DNA from: Candidatus Obscuribacterales bacterium
GTDB lineage: Bacteria; Cyanobacteriota; Vampirovibrionia; Obscuribacterales; Obscuribacteraceae
NCBI GenBank assembly: GCA_019747875.1
Contig: JAIEQI010000153.1
Location: 1 to 41,645, forward strand
Length of the DNA stretch: 41,645 bases
Direction: 5' to 3'
Below are positions 31,942-40,984 of the stretch, in pieces. The notes below the pieces were generated by a model. The model was not told the origin of the DNA. It worked only from the letters and a program-made list of their open reading frames with translations, and did not search any database. A program made the position numbers and the translations under genes. Numbering within the stretch: the first letter of the stretch is position 1; each line of letters starts with the position of its first letter.

Positions 31942-33843
31942 ATGATCGCGAGTCTCAATCTTAAACAACAGGGTTGGATCTTAGTCGGCGTTCCAATTGG
32001 AATGATGCTGGTGTTCTTGCTGTCGCTTTTTTTCTTTTACTTGAGAGTCGAGGAAGATCTGCGTCGTGCAGAACGCGCAAGAACAGTCATGTCACTTTGC
32101 AATAAGCTCACTAAAGAATTTGCGCTGGCGGGCACCACTTTAGTACTTTACAAATTAAGGGAAGATGCGGACGCTCCAGCAAAGCTTGAAGCACAGCTAA
32201 CCGCTACACATGAGACTCTTGAGAAATTAGATAATCTGCTTCGCGAGGATCCGATTGATGAGGAGCTCGAGCTACTTAAACATACACACGATTACGCAGA
32301 CACTGCTGCAAAACTCATAAGAATCTATAAGAAAAAAATCTCTGGAGAGTATGACCTGCCGGAAGGTCAAGCCAGAATAATCTTCCTGCAATTTGCACAG
32401 ATGATCCCCAAGTTCACCCACCGACTGGAGAGAATTGGGGAAATCGAAAGTCACAGACTTAATCAATACGAGCAAAGCGGCAAAGAAGGCAGCACCCAAC
32501 TAAAGGTCTTTATTGCAACCGGTGCGCTATTTGCTGTCGCAATCGGCGTTGTTCTTACAATTGGATTCAATCGCAACACAACTCGCAGGCTGGGAATTCT
32601 CATGGATAACACCGAGCGCCTGAGCAAGAAACAAAGTTTGCAATTGCTAACAGCTGAAAGCGGATCACAACTGGATTTGTTCTTTCGAGAGCATACGCGG
32701 CACGATGAAATTGCCCAATTGGATCTCTTCTTTCGGAAGATGGCGAACGAATTAGCCGAAGCAACTCGCAAAGAACGCGCCATTCTCGACAATGCCGTTG
32801 ACGTTATTTGCTCGATTAATTCCGATGGCAAGTTTACCGCTGTCAATCCAGCTTCAAGCCAGGTTTGGGGGATTGCGCCAGAGAAACTGATCGGGATGCA
32901 CTACTCAGAAATCATCGAGAAAGATGACGTTCCAAAATTTGCTGAAGCGATCGAGAATCAGACAAAGCAACAATCGAATTCGTTGCTCAATATCGAGAAT
33001 AAAGTTACGGTAGATGAGCATCCAGTTCACACTCTCTGGTCAATTCGCTGGTCAGAATCCGAACAATCGCTCTTCTGTGTCGCGCATGATATTAGCGATA
33101 GGAAAGAAGTTGAGCGCATGAAGCAAGAATTCGTCGCGGTGATTAGTCACGAATTGCGCACGCCTTTGACGTCCCTTCAAATGACTCTGTCATTGTTGTT
33201 AAATGGAAACTATGGTCCCATCTCTGAGACTGCAGAGCAGCGCGTAAAGAGTGCTGATGTTGGAGTGACGAGACTGATTATGTTGGTCAGCGACTTGCTG
33301 GACATTGAAAAAATGGAAGCCGGTAAATTGCAGATGCGCAAATCTGATAGCGACCTGGCGGAAGTGATTGAAAGATCCATCGAAACAATGAGTGGTTTTG
33401 CAGCGCAGCAAGGAGTTCAATTGACTGATAAGACCGGCGGAAAGTCAGTACCTGTCCATGCCGATCCAGATCGACTTTTGCAAGTGGTAGTTAATTTGCT
33501 GTCAAATGCGATCAAGTATTCAGAAGAAGGCGGACAAATTGAAATCGAATTGACTAGTAATTCAGAGCACGCAGAATTGCAAGTTGTAGATCACGGCGCC
33601 GGAATCCCTCCCGAGTTCGAAGAAACGCTGTTTAAGAAGTACGAACAAGCGAAAGCAGCAAAGAACAAGAAGCTGCGCAGCAGCGGGCTAGGTCTTGCCA
33701 TTTCAAAAGCGATTATCGAGCAACACGACGGCGTGATCGGATTCAGCCGCACCGAGGGCGGTGGCAGCACTTTCTGGTTCCGACTCCCAGTCTTGGCAGC
33801 TGCGCAAAAGATTGCTATCAAGGATCACTTAGCACAAAGTTAA
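31942..33843 (+). CDS. Membrane sensor histidine kinase (HAMP-PAS-HisKA-HATPase)
   Basis: Inner-membrane kinase of 633 residues. Membrane segments at about 11-34 and 188-209 bracket a helical periplasmic sensor of about 150 residues. HAMP follows (210-270), with a short internal duplication QLDLFFREHTRHDEIAQLDL and FFRKM. A PAS domain spans about 275-385 (ILDNAVDVICSINSDGKFTA). HisKA has VISHELRTPLTSL with phospho-acceptor His403. The ATPase domain has NLLSNAIKYSEEG (N box), VVDHGAGIPPEF (G1), SSGLGLAISKAI and GGGSTFWFRLP. The sensor ligand is unknown. The divergent response regulator at 31075-31758 is the expected partner. Confidence 0.95.
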   Translation: MIASLNLKQQGWILVGVPIGMMLVFLLSLFFFYLRVEEDLRRAERARTVMSLCNKLTKEFALAGTTLVLYKLREDADAPAKLEAQLTATHETLEKLDNLLREDPIDEELELLKHTHDYADTAAKLIRIYKKKISGEYDLPEGQARIIFLQFAQMIPKFTHRLERIGEIESHRLNQYEQSGKEGSTQLKVFIATGALFAVAIGVVLTIGFNRNTTRRLGILMDNTERLSKKQSLQLLTAESGSQLDLFFREHTRHDEIAQLDLFFRKMANELAEATRKERAILDNAVDVICSINSDGKFTAVNPASSQVWGIAPEKLIGMHYSEIIEKDDVPKFAEAIENQTKQQSNSLLNIENKVTVDEHPVHTLWSIRWSESEQSLFCVAHDISDRKEVERMKQEFVAVISHELRTPLTSLQMTLSLLLNGNYGPISETAEQRVKSADVGVTRLIMLVSDLLDIEKMEAGKLQMRKSDSDLAEVIERSIETMSGFAAQQGVQLTDKTGGKSVPVHADPDRLLQVVVNLLSNAIKYSEEGGQIEIELTSNSEHAELQVVDHGAGIPPEFEETLFKKYEQAKAAKNKKLRSSGLGLAISKAIIEQHDGVIGFSRTEGGGSTFWFRLPVLAAAQKIAIKDHLAQS

Positions 33844-33914
33844 CCAGATCTTGCTAGTTCGGGACGGGAAGCACCGCTGCCTCCAACGCTGGCTTACGAT
33901 CAAAAGAGCATTCA

Positions 33915-33992
33915 GTCGGTTCGCTCCCGGGAGCGACTGGCTGTCGGTTCGCTCCCGGGAGCGCCGGCATCTTGCCGGCTTCGATCTCTTGA
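33915..33992. repeat. Dispersed palindromic repeat, second locus
   Basis: TCGGTTCGCTCCCGGGAGCG occurs twice (from 33916 and 33944), and the second copy continues into CCGGCATCTTGCCGGCTTCG and ATCTC. Read on the minus strand this matches 139-181 with one mismatch over about 40 bases. It lies between the convergent ends of the kinase gene (33843) and the epimerase gene (34006), and the first half-unit is a partial tandem copy. Confidence 0.8.
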
Positions 33993-34005
33993 GAACAACT
34001 AGCTC

Positions 34006-35085
34006 TTAGATCTCTATGTCGGACGGGAGGTTCGTGAAAGAGAACTGCGTGTAATGTCCGTAGGTTCCACCGGGACGCAACACACTAGTCGGAAAGTTTG
34101 GCTGATTGACACTGTTTGGATAACATTGCGTTTCCAAACAGAAGCCTCCGAATTTCGGATAGCTTCCTCCGTTCCCGTGAATAGATCCGTCCAACTGATT
34201 GGCAGTGAAGAACTGAAACGCCGGCTGATCGGTGTACACGGTGAGACATCGCCCAGAGTCGGGATCAATTACACTGCCCAGTCCTTCAATGTCGCCCGGT
34301 CTCATCTGAATTACCAAATTGATATCGTAACCACCATCGGTCTTGTCGATGCGATCGCCAATCCGTGTTCGCTCTGAGAAATCATAAGGAGTTCCTTTAA
34401 CTGGGGCCACTTCACCAGTAGGCACCATATCTGCATTAAGTGGGGTGTAAAAGGTAGCATTGAAGCTAGCCTTATGATCAAGAATATCGCCGTTTCCTGC
34501 ACCCTTCAAATTGAAATAGCTGTGATTTGTAAGATTGACGGGAGTCGCTTTATCTGTTGTCGCAAAGTAGCGCAAAAGCAAATCGTTGGAACTCTTCCAG
34601 AGAGTAAACTTGATTGAGACGTCCAGATTTCCGGGGAAACCTTCTTCCATGTCTTTGCTGAGATAGTGAAGTGTAACCCATGACTCGTGCTCATTCTCGC
34701 CAGAATCTTCGATGTCCCAGACCTTTTTGTCAAATCCAATTACGCCGCCATGCGTGCTGGTAGTGCCTTTTGTCGGAGTCAACTTATAGGTGACGCCGTC
34801 GATCTCGAATTGGGCATTAGAAATCCGGTTTGCATAGCGACCAATTGTTGACCCAAAACGTGGGTGCTTCGCTACATATTGAGGAAGATTGTCAAAGCCG
34901 AGCACGACATTTGCCAGGTCGCCATTCCGGTCCGGCACCCAGCATTCGGCAATAATAGCGCCATAATTTATCACCTTAACTCGCATACCATTCTGATTGC
35001 TCAGAGTGAATGCCTGAATTTCGGTACCGTCCGGCAGTTTGCCAAACACTTCTGAGACAAGCGCTTTACTGGATTCAGTTGGCAT
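34006..35085 (-). CDS. galM: Aldose 1-epimerase (mutarotase)
   Basis: Interconverts alpha and beta anomers of aldoses such as galactose and glucose. The 359-residue protein matches the GalM family throughout: FGSTIGRYANRISNAQFEID, GTTSTHGGVIGFDKKVWD (His112), TPVNLTNHSYFNLKG (catalytic-acid position His188), DGGYDINLV (Asp254), and GFCLETQCYPNSVN with the catalytic base position Glu318. The end PGGTYGHYTQFSF is the usual terminus. There is no signal peptide, so it is cytosolic. The ATG at 35085 is followed at once by family sequence. It is a single gene, flanked by repeats downstream and divergent from the DG-repeat gene. Confidence 0.96.
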   Translation of the reverse strand: MPTESSKALVSEVFGKLPDGTEIQAFTLSNQNGMRVKVINYGAIIAECWVPDRNGDLANVVLGFDNLPQYVAKHPRFGSTIGRYANRISNAQFEIDGVTYKLTPTKGTTSTHGGVIGFDKKVWDIEDSGENEHESWVTLHYLSKDMEEGFPGNLDVSIKFTLWKSSNDLLLRYFATTDKATPVNLTNHSYFNLKGAGNGDILDHKASFNATFYTPLNADMVPTGEVAPVKGTPYDFSERTRIGDRIDKTDGGYDINLVIQMRPGDIEGLGSVIDPDSGRCLTVYTDQPAFQFFTANQLDGSIHGNGGSYPKFGGFCLETQCYPNSVNQPNFPTSVLRPGGTYGHYTQFSFTNLPSDIEI

Positions 35086-35262
35086 TCTTTGCTACTCGCG
35101 ACAGGGACATGGAACGGCAATTATAAACTGCCTCTGCCCTATTTCATGCTCTTCGGGTGTTGAAGGCGTTTCAAACTCGTAAACAACATGGAAACAACTT
35201 CTCTGTATTGTCTTGAGTATGGCAAATGCGTTGGCATGAATTTACTAAAGAGGACAAGAATC

Positions 35263-36720
35263 ATGGGTCAGAACATTTTCAGCGACTTGGAGAAGAACGA
35301 TTCGGTAAAGAACGACGGCGAAAAGGCTCAATCCAGAAACGGCGCCGAATTGTCAAATCAGCAATTCAACGAAGATTTCCGAAAAGCAGCAACATCAGTC
35401 GCTGCGACCCTCACAGAGTTTGCTCTTCCGTCCTCCAAAGACCTCTTACAACAACTAGGGTTCGGCGATGCTAAAAATGATGGAGGCAAAGTCCTCGGAC
35501 AGTTAAACGGCAAGGACAACCCTTTAAACAATGTCAAACCAGCCGGCAACAATGATGGCTCAGGCATTTGGGAAGCCGTTAAGGACGGAATGAAAAACGC
35601 AGACAGCTCTGTCAAAGAAGGACGAAGAATTGCCGAAAGCATAGGTGAAGTTGCGGTCGAGGTCATTAAGCAGCACGTCAAAGAGGGCGAAGCACGCCAA
35701 CATAAGATTGCCGAGCAAGCCGCCAAAGACAAAGACGTGCAAAAGGTTACCGAAAAACACGATGGACCTATCGCAACCGTCATCATTGAAAAGAAAGACG
35801 GCTCAGTGGTCACCCACAAACCAGATGGAACGAAAATCACGGAACTAGATGGCATGAAAACCACCGAATATCCGAAAGAACTCGATCCAAAAGTAGCAAA
35901 GGTAATTGAATATCCGAACGGTGGCGTCGAGAAACAAAACCGAGATGGCTCCTTCGAATTCACACCAAAGGATGGAAATCGCGTCGAATTTCATAAGGAT
36001 GGATCACAAACCGAGCACTACAAAGACGGCAGCTCCATTCAAAGAAGAAAGCCGGATGGAAGCTACACCATTACGGCAGCCGATGGAACGAAGACAACAC
36101 GCCAAAAAGATGGTACAGAAATTGTCGAAAAAACAAATGGCGACCGTACCGTTACTAAACCAGAGAAAACTGAGGCTGATGGCACCAAAGTTTGGCATAA
36201 GAACGATGGTACCGAAGTAAGAGAATCCAAGAATGGAACTCGCACAACAATCTATCCGGAAAGTGTCAACGACAAAATTGAAAAGGTTGTGAAACATCCA
36301 AACGGCGACATGGAGCAAGTCTCACGCGACGGAACATATCTGAAACTCGGACACGATGGGAGCATGAAGGTTCGAAGCAACGACGGAAACACGACAACAA
36401 TTCATGCAAACGGTGACATGGAAACACATTCAGAAAAGACTGGCACCACAATCAAAATCAAGCATGATGGCACAGTTGTCACGTCAAAGAAAGATGGAAC
36501 GGTGAAGACTATACATCCTAACGGCACAACCGAATCAGAGAACTCTCAAGGCGATAAGACAATCAAAACCCCAAATGGGGATCTAATAAAAATCAAGCAT
36601 GATGGCAGCGTGACTCACCGCAATCCAGCGAAGCTCAAGGAAGCAGGTCAGGAACTCAGCAAAGTCGCCAAGGATGCGCAGAATGTTTATGACTTCGCCA
36701 AATTTATGGTCGGGCAATAA
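35263..36720 (+). CDS. DG/NG beta-repeat protein, TCP10/CPAP G-box-like
   Basis: Unrecognised 485-residue hydrophilic protein. Residues 1-160 are helical and charged (SVAATLTEFALPSSKDLLQQ; later VEVIKQHVKEGEARQHKIAE). Residues about 165-455 hold some 26 short beta-repeat units, each turning at DG or NG, for example SVVTHKPDGTKITELDG and RTTIYPESVNDKIEKVVKHP then NGDMEQVSRDG. The spacing (usually 8-12 residues) and the K/H-x-P-D/N-G-T pattern recall the G-box repeats of the eukaryotic TCP10/CPAP C-terminal domain, an open single-layer beta sheet; this is my pattern judgement, not a search. No signal peptide is seen. The ATG at 35263 has AGAGGA upstream; an ATG at 35188 lacks one. A terminator follows. 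Confidence 0.82.
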   Translation: MGQNIFSDLEKNDSVKNDGEKAQSRNGAELSNQQFNEDFRKAATSVAATLTEFALPSSKDLLQQLGFGDAKNDGGKVLGQLNGKDNPLNNVKPAGNNDGSGIWEAVKDGMKNADSSVKEGRRIAESIGEVAVEVIKQHVKEGEARQHKIAEQAAKDKDVQKVTEKHDGPIATVIIEKKDGSVVTHKPDGTKITELDGMKTTEYPKELDPKVAKVIEYPNGGVEKQNRDGSFEFTPKDGNRVEFHKDGSQTEHYKDGSSIQRRKPDGSYTITAADGTKTTRQKDGTEIVEKTNGDRTVTKPEKTEADGTKVWHKNDGTEVRESKNGTRTTIYPESVNDKIEKVVKHPNGDMEQVSRDGTYLKLGHDGSMKVRSNDGNTTTIHANGDMETHSEKTGTTIKIKHDGTVVTSKKDGTVKTIHPNGTTESENSQGDKTIKTPNGDLIKIKHDGSVTHRNPAKLKEAGQELSKVAKDAQNVYDFAKFMVGQ

Positions 36721-36759
36721 CTAGATTTAACGGCAACATTCCCCTCAGATTGCCAAAGA

Positions 36760-36794
36760 AAAGAGTGATACTTGGTAAACAAGTATCACTCTTT
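36760..36794. terminator. Bidirectional terminator, perfect 15-bp stem
   Basis: AAAGAGTGATACTTG (36760-36774) and its exact complement (36780-36794) enclose a GTAAA loop, lying between convergent genes ending at 36720 and 36819. The A-rich 5' and T-rich 3' sides of the stem make it work as an intrinsic terminator in both directions. Confidence 0.8.
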
Positions 36795-36818
36795 CTGTTA
36801 GGGGAGGAGATCAGAAAC

Positions 36819-37391
36819 TTATCTTCGTTCCAACGAGCCGCCGAGGATGCCGCCAAGGGCCCCGGCCGCACCGCCGATGGCAGCACCGCGACCGCGATTT
36901 TTGTGATCAGCTATGGCTCCGATACCAGCACCAATGACACCACCTAAGAGACCGCCTTCAAGCGTGGTATTACGTTGTGGGGGCTGCGGCGGGTAGTTTT
37001 CGTAATAGGGTGGGGCTTGGCCGGGCTGAGGGTGCATCACGACAGGAGGACGTTCTTGAATAATGACCGGTCGTTCAACAATAATTTGTGGCTTAGGCAC
37101 AACTCTATCTTCATATATATCGCAGGGATAAAGTCCACCATCCCTGGTGGCAATGCGAACCTGTCCGCGGCGATCTAAGTGCAAATCATCACCACGTCCC
37201 TTGCGTTCCATGTCTGCAGTTTGTCTAACTAATCTTTTGAAATCATGGTGATCCATGTTGTACGCGTCACGATGAAGTCTGTTTGCAACCTCTTCGCCAC
37301 GTCCTTGATCAAGCATGTGAGCCAAAGAACGTGCTTCACGATTTACATAATCGCCAGCGCCACAGCGCATGTTATTATCACAACCACCCAT
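36819..37391 (-). CDS. Glycine-zipper protein with YMGG-like C-terminus
   Basis: A 190-residue protein. The N-terminal half is charged and helical, with three cysteines (C4, C10, C89) and the stretch VNREARSLAHMLDQGRGEEV. The middle is proline/tyrosine-rich (PGQAPPYYENYPPQPPQ). The C-terminal 45 residues are a glycine zipper (GGLLGGVIGAGIGAIADHKN, then GAAIGGAAGALGGILGGSLE) of the Gly-zipper 2TM type, which in other proteins packs membrane helices or forms oligomers. No signal peptide is seen, so its location is unclear. GAGG lies eight bases before the ATG. It is convergent with the DG-repeat gene and divergent from the kinase gene. Confidence 0.82.
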   Translation of the reverse strand: MGGCDNNMRCGAGDYVNREARSLAHMLDQGRGEEVANRLHRDAYNMDHHDFKRLVRQTADMERKGRGDDLHLDRRGQVRIATRDGGLYPCDIYEDRVVPKPQIIVERPVIIQERPPVVMHPQPGQAPPYYENYPPQPPQRNTTLEGGLLGGVIGAGIGAIADHKNRGRGAAIGGAAGALGGILGGSLERR

Positions 37392-37715
37392 TTTTCAAAC
37401 CTCAACCCATAACCATTCCGTAATTTCATTAGACAACCATAAGCATTTTGTCGAAATGGGAAATTTACGCAGACGAGCTTCTAGAGCCAGACTTCTAACC
37501 TACTTGGCATAAAACCGGCAGAATTTTGGCAATTTCTTGGCATGCGAATTCTCACAGCATGCACCATCTGCGGTAGCAGCAATATGGGCCGCCCCGCTGC
37601 CAGACCTACATCGAAGTGAAAGACTGATGAAAGATGGCATACACTTGACGTCCGGTAATAACCTTACACGCAGGCAGGCAGGTTAGACAGTCACCGCCCC
37701 CGGGCACAACCATAG
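37392..37715. promoter_or_regulatory. Divergent intergenic region with repeated TTGGCA motifs
   Basis: 324 bases without a gene, between divergent genes. TTGGCAT occurs at 37504-37510 and 37537-37543, with TTGGCAA at 37526-37532 between them; copies of GCATGC follow at 37540-37545 and about 37557. GCAG repeats three times near 37670-37682. Clustered hexamers could be operator sites, but no promoter pair is convincing. Confidence 0.35.
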
Positions 37716-39557
37716 TTGCGTAGGGAGTGCAGAGCCATCACTGAAGAAGAATCGAACACTCAAGAGCTAACTGAAGCTGGTCCGCACAAAGCGAGCTCCG
37801 GTCCAGACCCCGAATCCTTGCTTGGCAGCGTAATCGCGGATCGATACCGCCTGCTGGAGATTATCGGACAGGGCGGCATTGGTGTCGTCTATAAAGCTCA
37901 ACATACACTTATTGACCGCATTGTCGCCTTCAAAATGCTGCGGAAAGAAACCCTACAAGACGAACGCAGCATGCAGCGTTTCCAGATGGAAGGCAAAGCA
38001 ATGACTAGCGTCAGCCACCCGAACATTGTGTCTGTATTCGACTTCGGAATCACAGCCAATCAATCAGCATTTCTAGTAATGGAGTTTTTGGATGGCACAG
38101 ATCTAGACACTCTCATCCAGGCCGCCGGCTACTTGGAACCAGATGAAGTTGTGTCGCTTTTCATACAGATATGTGACGCGCTATCGCACTTGCACGAAAG
38201 AGGGCTGATTCATAGAGACCTCAAGCCTGCAAACGTTATTATTTTGAATCCAGGCGTTGACGCTCAAGTCAAACTAGTAGATTTTGGAATGGCTAAGTTC
38301 CAAGAGCAGAGCCGCTATTCACAGTCGCTAACGCGGCCCGGAGAGGTATTCGGAAGTCCATACTACATGAGCCCCGAACAATGTGTCGGTATGCAGCTGG
38401 ATCTTCGCTCCGACATTTATTCAATGGGTTGTGTGATGTACGAGGCTCTAACCGGCCGTCCACCATTCTTGGGCGAAAACATGGTGCAACTTGCACAGAT
38501 GCATTTGGACACCCCGCCAGAGCCCATCGGAATTGCTATTGAAGACAACAACTTTCCACGCTGGCTCGACGCGATCGTTCTTAAGAGCCTTGCAAAAAAT
38601 GTCAACGACCGATACCAATCAGCGGAGGAAATGAAGAAAGCTCTTGTTGGATTTCAACGCACCTGGTTGCAAAAGACTACTAAGCGTCTCGTATTCAAAG
38701 GTGCTTTCAGCGAATCCGGCAGCAATGAGTCAATTCCGAGACGACCTACAGAGGAAATACTTCGCCCAGCAAGTATCACCCAGGCGGGCGAGGCAGTACC
38801 GAATACGGTGGCAGCTGCCTGGCAAAATAATCTTGGAAAGGAAGAAACCACTCCCGCCAAATCAAATACAGTAGCTCAGACAGGGAGCGACAAAGCAGCT
38901 ACCCCAGCAGGCGAAACCTCTACCGATCAGGGACGAAAGAAATTACTGATCGGACTAGGAGTTGCCTCAGTTATAGCGATGATTGGCGTGTCGTTCTTTG
39001 CCGGTAGAGTAAGCACTGGCGGTAGCACGGAACGCTACCAGAAATACGACGTGGAAGGCACCCAGGCCCTTGAAGCCGGCCGTTGGTCAGAGGCCGAGTA
39101 CAACTTCATGCAAGCCGTAAAAGTTGCAGAGCAGAATGGTATCAAAGACAATCAACCTCTTTTTGATAGCCTTATCAATTTAGCAACAGTCTATCAAAAG
39201 GAAAACAAAAACGAACTGGCTGAAGACTTGTATAAGAGCACAATTCAACGGATTGAACAGGCAGAAGGAAAGGAATCCGGAAGCCTGGCTCCAGTTTTGA
39301 TCAAGCTAGGAAAACTCTATACCGACACAAATCGATTTAAGGAAGCTGAGGAAGCTCACGAACGAGCCAAGAATATCGTTGAATCCGCATTTGGTAGCTC
39401 GCACAAGATGATGGTTGATTGCTTAAACGGTTATGCAGAAACCAAGAAAAAGCAAGGTCAACTCGATCACGCCACTAAACTGCAAGATCAGGCTCAAGAG
39501 ATTCAAAAGAACAATGCTCCAAACGGTCCTGAAAGTCAGACGCCTGCACCGCAATAA
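37716..39557 (+). CDS. Membrane Ser/Thr protein kinase with TPR domain
   Basis: PknB-type Hanks kinase of 613 residues. Kinase domain about 42-320: glycine loop IGQGGIGVVYK, Lys73 in VAFKMLRK, catalytic loop HRDLKPANV (Asp168), DFG at 189-191, activation segment FGSPYYMSPEQ, all intact, so it should be active. After a polar linker comes one membrane segment (LLIGLGVASVIAMIGVSFFA, about 409-430), then an external region with three or four TPRs (ALEAGRWSEAEYNFMQAVKV; ENKNELAEDLYKSTIQRIEQ; DTNRFKEAEEAHERAKNI). It probably senses envelope signals through the TPRs. The only in-frame start before the kinase is TTG at 37716, with no clear ribosome site. The next gene starts eight bases after the stop. 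Confidence 0.92.
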   Translation: MRRECRAITEEESNTQELTEAGPHKASSGPDPESLLGSVIADRYRLLEIIGQGGIGVVYKAQHTLIDRIVAFKMLRKETLQDERSMQRFQMEGKAMTSVSHPNIVSVFDFGITANQSAFLVMEFLDGTDLDTLIQAAGYLEPDEVVSLFIQICDALSHLHERGLIHRDLKPANVIILNPGVDAQVKLVDFGMAKFQEQSRYSQSLTRPGEVFGSPYYMSPEQCVGMQLDLRSDIYSMGCVMYEALTGRPPFLGENMVQLAQMHLDTPPEPIGIAIEDNNFPRWLDAIVLKSLAKNVNDRYQSAEEMKKALVGFQRTWLQKTTKRLVFKGAFSESGSNESIPRRPTEEILRPASITQAGEAVPNTVAAAWQNNLGKEETTPAKSNTVAQTGSDKAATPAGETSTDQGRKKLLIGLGVASVIAMIGVSFFAGRVSTGGSTERYQKYDVEGTQALEAGRWSEAEYNFMQAVKVAEQNGIKDNQPLFDSLINLATVYQKENKNELAEDLYKSTIQRIEQAEGKESGSLAPVLIKLGKLYTDTNRFKEAEEAHERAKNIVESAFGSSHKMMVDCLNGYAETKKKQGQLDHATKLQDQAQEIQKNNAPNGPESQTPAPQ

Positions 39558-39565
39558 GGTGACGT

Positions 39566-40984
39566 ATGGATCACGAAGAAGTGACGACTAAGCCAGTTGA
39601 AGCCGAGGATAAACCGGTCGGCGCTGCTTCTGACGATCGACTTAACGCCATGCCCCCCAGTGAGCCACTCGCGACACAGAGTCCCGGCAGCCTCTCAAGC
39701 GCTGACAAAGAAGACATCCTCACGTGTTCTCTTAGCCATCAAATACTCACTCTCATTGGTTTCACTTTCCTTTGCTTCGAAATAGTTTTCCTCACTTTCT
39801 ATTTCGACAAGTTTTGGTTCTCACTGGATTTGAGCATGCTGGGCGTCATCGCGATACTGATTCTATGCTTTTTCACACACTTCCTTCTCAAATTTCTTGA
39901 AAGCAACAAAGCTTGCTCAATGATGTCTTTTTTATTCAAGGGCAAGCCTCCCGTTCCATATAGAAAATGGATCCGCCTGAGCGATGATGGTTTCACTTTT
40001 GGTATCAAGCACATTCGTTGGGATGCTGTCGAAGAGCTGGAGTTAAGCTGGTTTGGAAATCTGATTGTCAAATCGCGAATGATCTGTGGAACTCAACAAA
40101 AAGATCCCGACGTAATCATCAAGCTTCCTTTTGGCATAGCCGATAATGCGACACAAATTCGATTCCTCGAGCAAGCAAGAGCGAAACGACCACAAGTAAT
40201 TCTGAACAAGAAACTGCTGAAGGTAGATGCAACATTGGCGAAAGGAGCGCAAGTCACACAGATAGCGACGGCTGCAATCATGTCCTTTGTGCTGCTTGAC
40301 GTAGGATATGCATCCTTTTACTACTTGGAACTTTTGAAGAATCTGTATTTAGCCGAGACGCGACTTCTGACGACTAAGAACGCTGCAGACCCAGAAGCAG
40401 TACACTTATTTGAGCGAGCAGAGAATCTGCGTAAACATCCATTGCCGATTTCGTGGGTTACCGGCAAATTCTTGAATAGCAGCACTGTTGCAGCAGGGTT
40501 GTGCATTGAACGAGCCAGGCTGTCATGGCTTCTTGGAAAGAGAGATGAAGCCTTGCAGCTTGCTGAAAAGTCTTTTGAATATGCTCCGACTAGCTTGAGG
40601 CACCGCTTGTATAAGGCGCGGCTTCTCGTCGAAAGCGGCAAGCCTGACCAAGCTAGAGCCGAATTGGATAAGTTGATCGAGCAGAAGGAAAGTGCTCTTC
40701 TGCCCAGATTGTATTTATTGGCTTTGGCGGAGAGTCCGCAAGTAAGAAATCCGTCCCCCAACAAAGAATACGAAAACCAGCTAGCCGCTTGCTATGCAGA
40801 AACGTTTGGAGAAGAACCCTATTGGCCTCCGGGCGGCAATAGATTCTTCACGGAGCTTTGGTACAGCGAAGATCTTCGATTCCTTATGGATCGGTTTCTA
40901 AGCGCGCAACCAGATATGGAGAGAGTGCTTCAAAAAGCGAAGGAGCTGGAAAAAACAAAGGGCTCGCAAGCCAAAAAGGAATGA
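39566..40984 (+). CDS. Membrane protein with C-terminal TPR-like repeats
   Basis: Unknown 472-residue protein. A roughly 50-residue polar N-terminus leads to two adjacent membrane segments (LIGFTFLCFEIVFLTFYF; LSMLGVIAILILCFFTHFLL). A cytoplasmic-looking beta-rich stretch follows (IRLSDDGFTFGIKHIRWDAV followed by EELELSW), resembling small bacterial PH-like domains. A third segment (IATAAIMSFVLLDVGYASFY) comes next, then TPR-like helices (LSWLLGKRDEALQLAEKSFE; LVESGKPDQARAELDKLIEQ). AAGGTGA precedes the ATG, eight bases after the kinase stop, so the pair is an operon and this protein may be a partner or substrate of the kinase. The PH-like call is tentative. Confidence 0.8.
   Translation: MDHEEVTTKPVEAEDKPVGAASDDRLNAMPPSEPLATQSPGSLSSADKEDILTCSLSHQILTLIGFTFLCFEIVFLTFYFDKFWFSLDLSMLGVIAILILCFFTHFLLKFLESNKACSMMSFLFKGKPPVPYRKWIRLSDDGFTFGIKHIRWDAVEELELSWFGNLIVKSRMICGTQQKDPDVIIKLPFGIADNATQIRFLEQARAKRPQVILNKKLLKVDATLAKGAQVTQIATAAIMSFVLLDVGYASFYYLELLKNLYLAETRLLTTKNAADPEAVHLFERAENLRKHPLPISWVTGKFLNSSTVAAGLCIERARLSWLLGKRDEALQLAEKSFEYAPTSLRHRLYKARLLVESGKPDQARAELDKLIEQKESALLPRLYLLALAESPQVRNPSPNKEYENQLAACYAETFGEEPYWPPGGNRFFTELWYSEDLRFLMDRFLSAQPDMERVLQKAKELEKTKGSQAKKE

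Noticed and set aside
31759..31968. N-terminal extension of the response regulator
   Set aside because: Would overlap the kinase start; receiver domains begin at MAKILLVEDD, position 31758.
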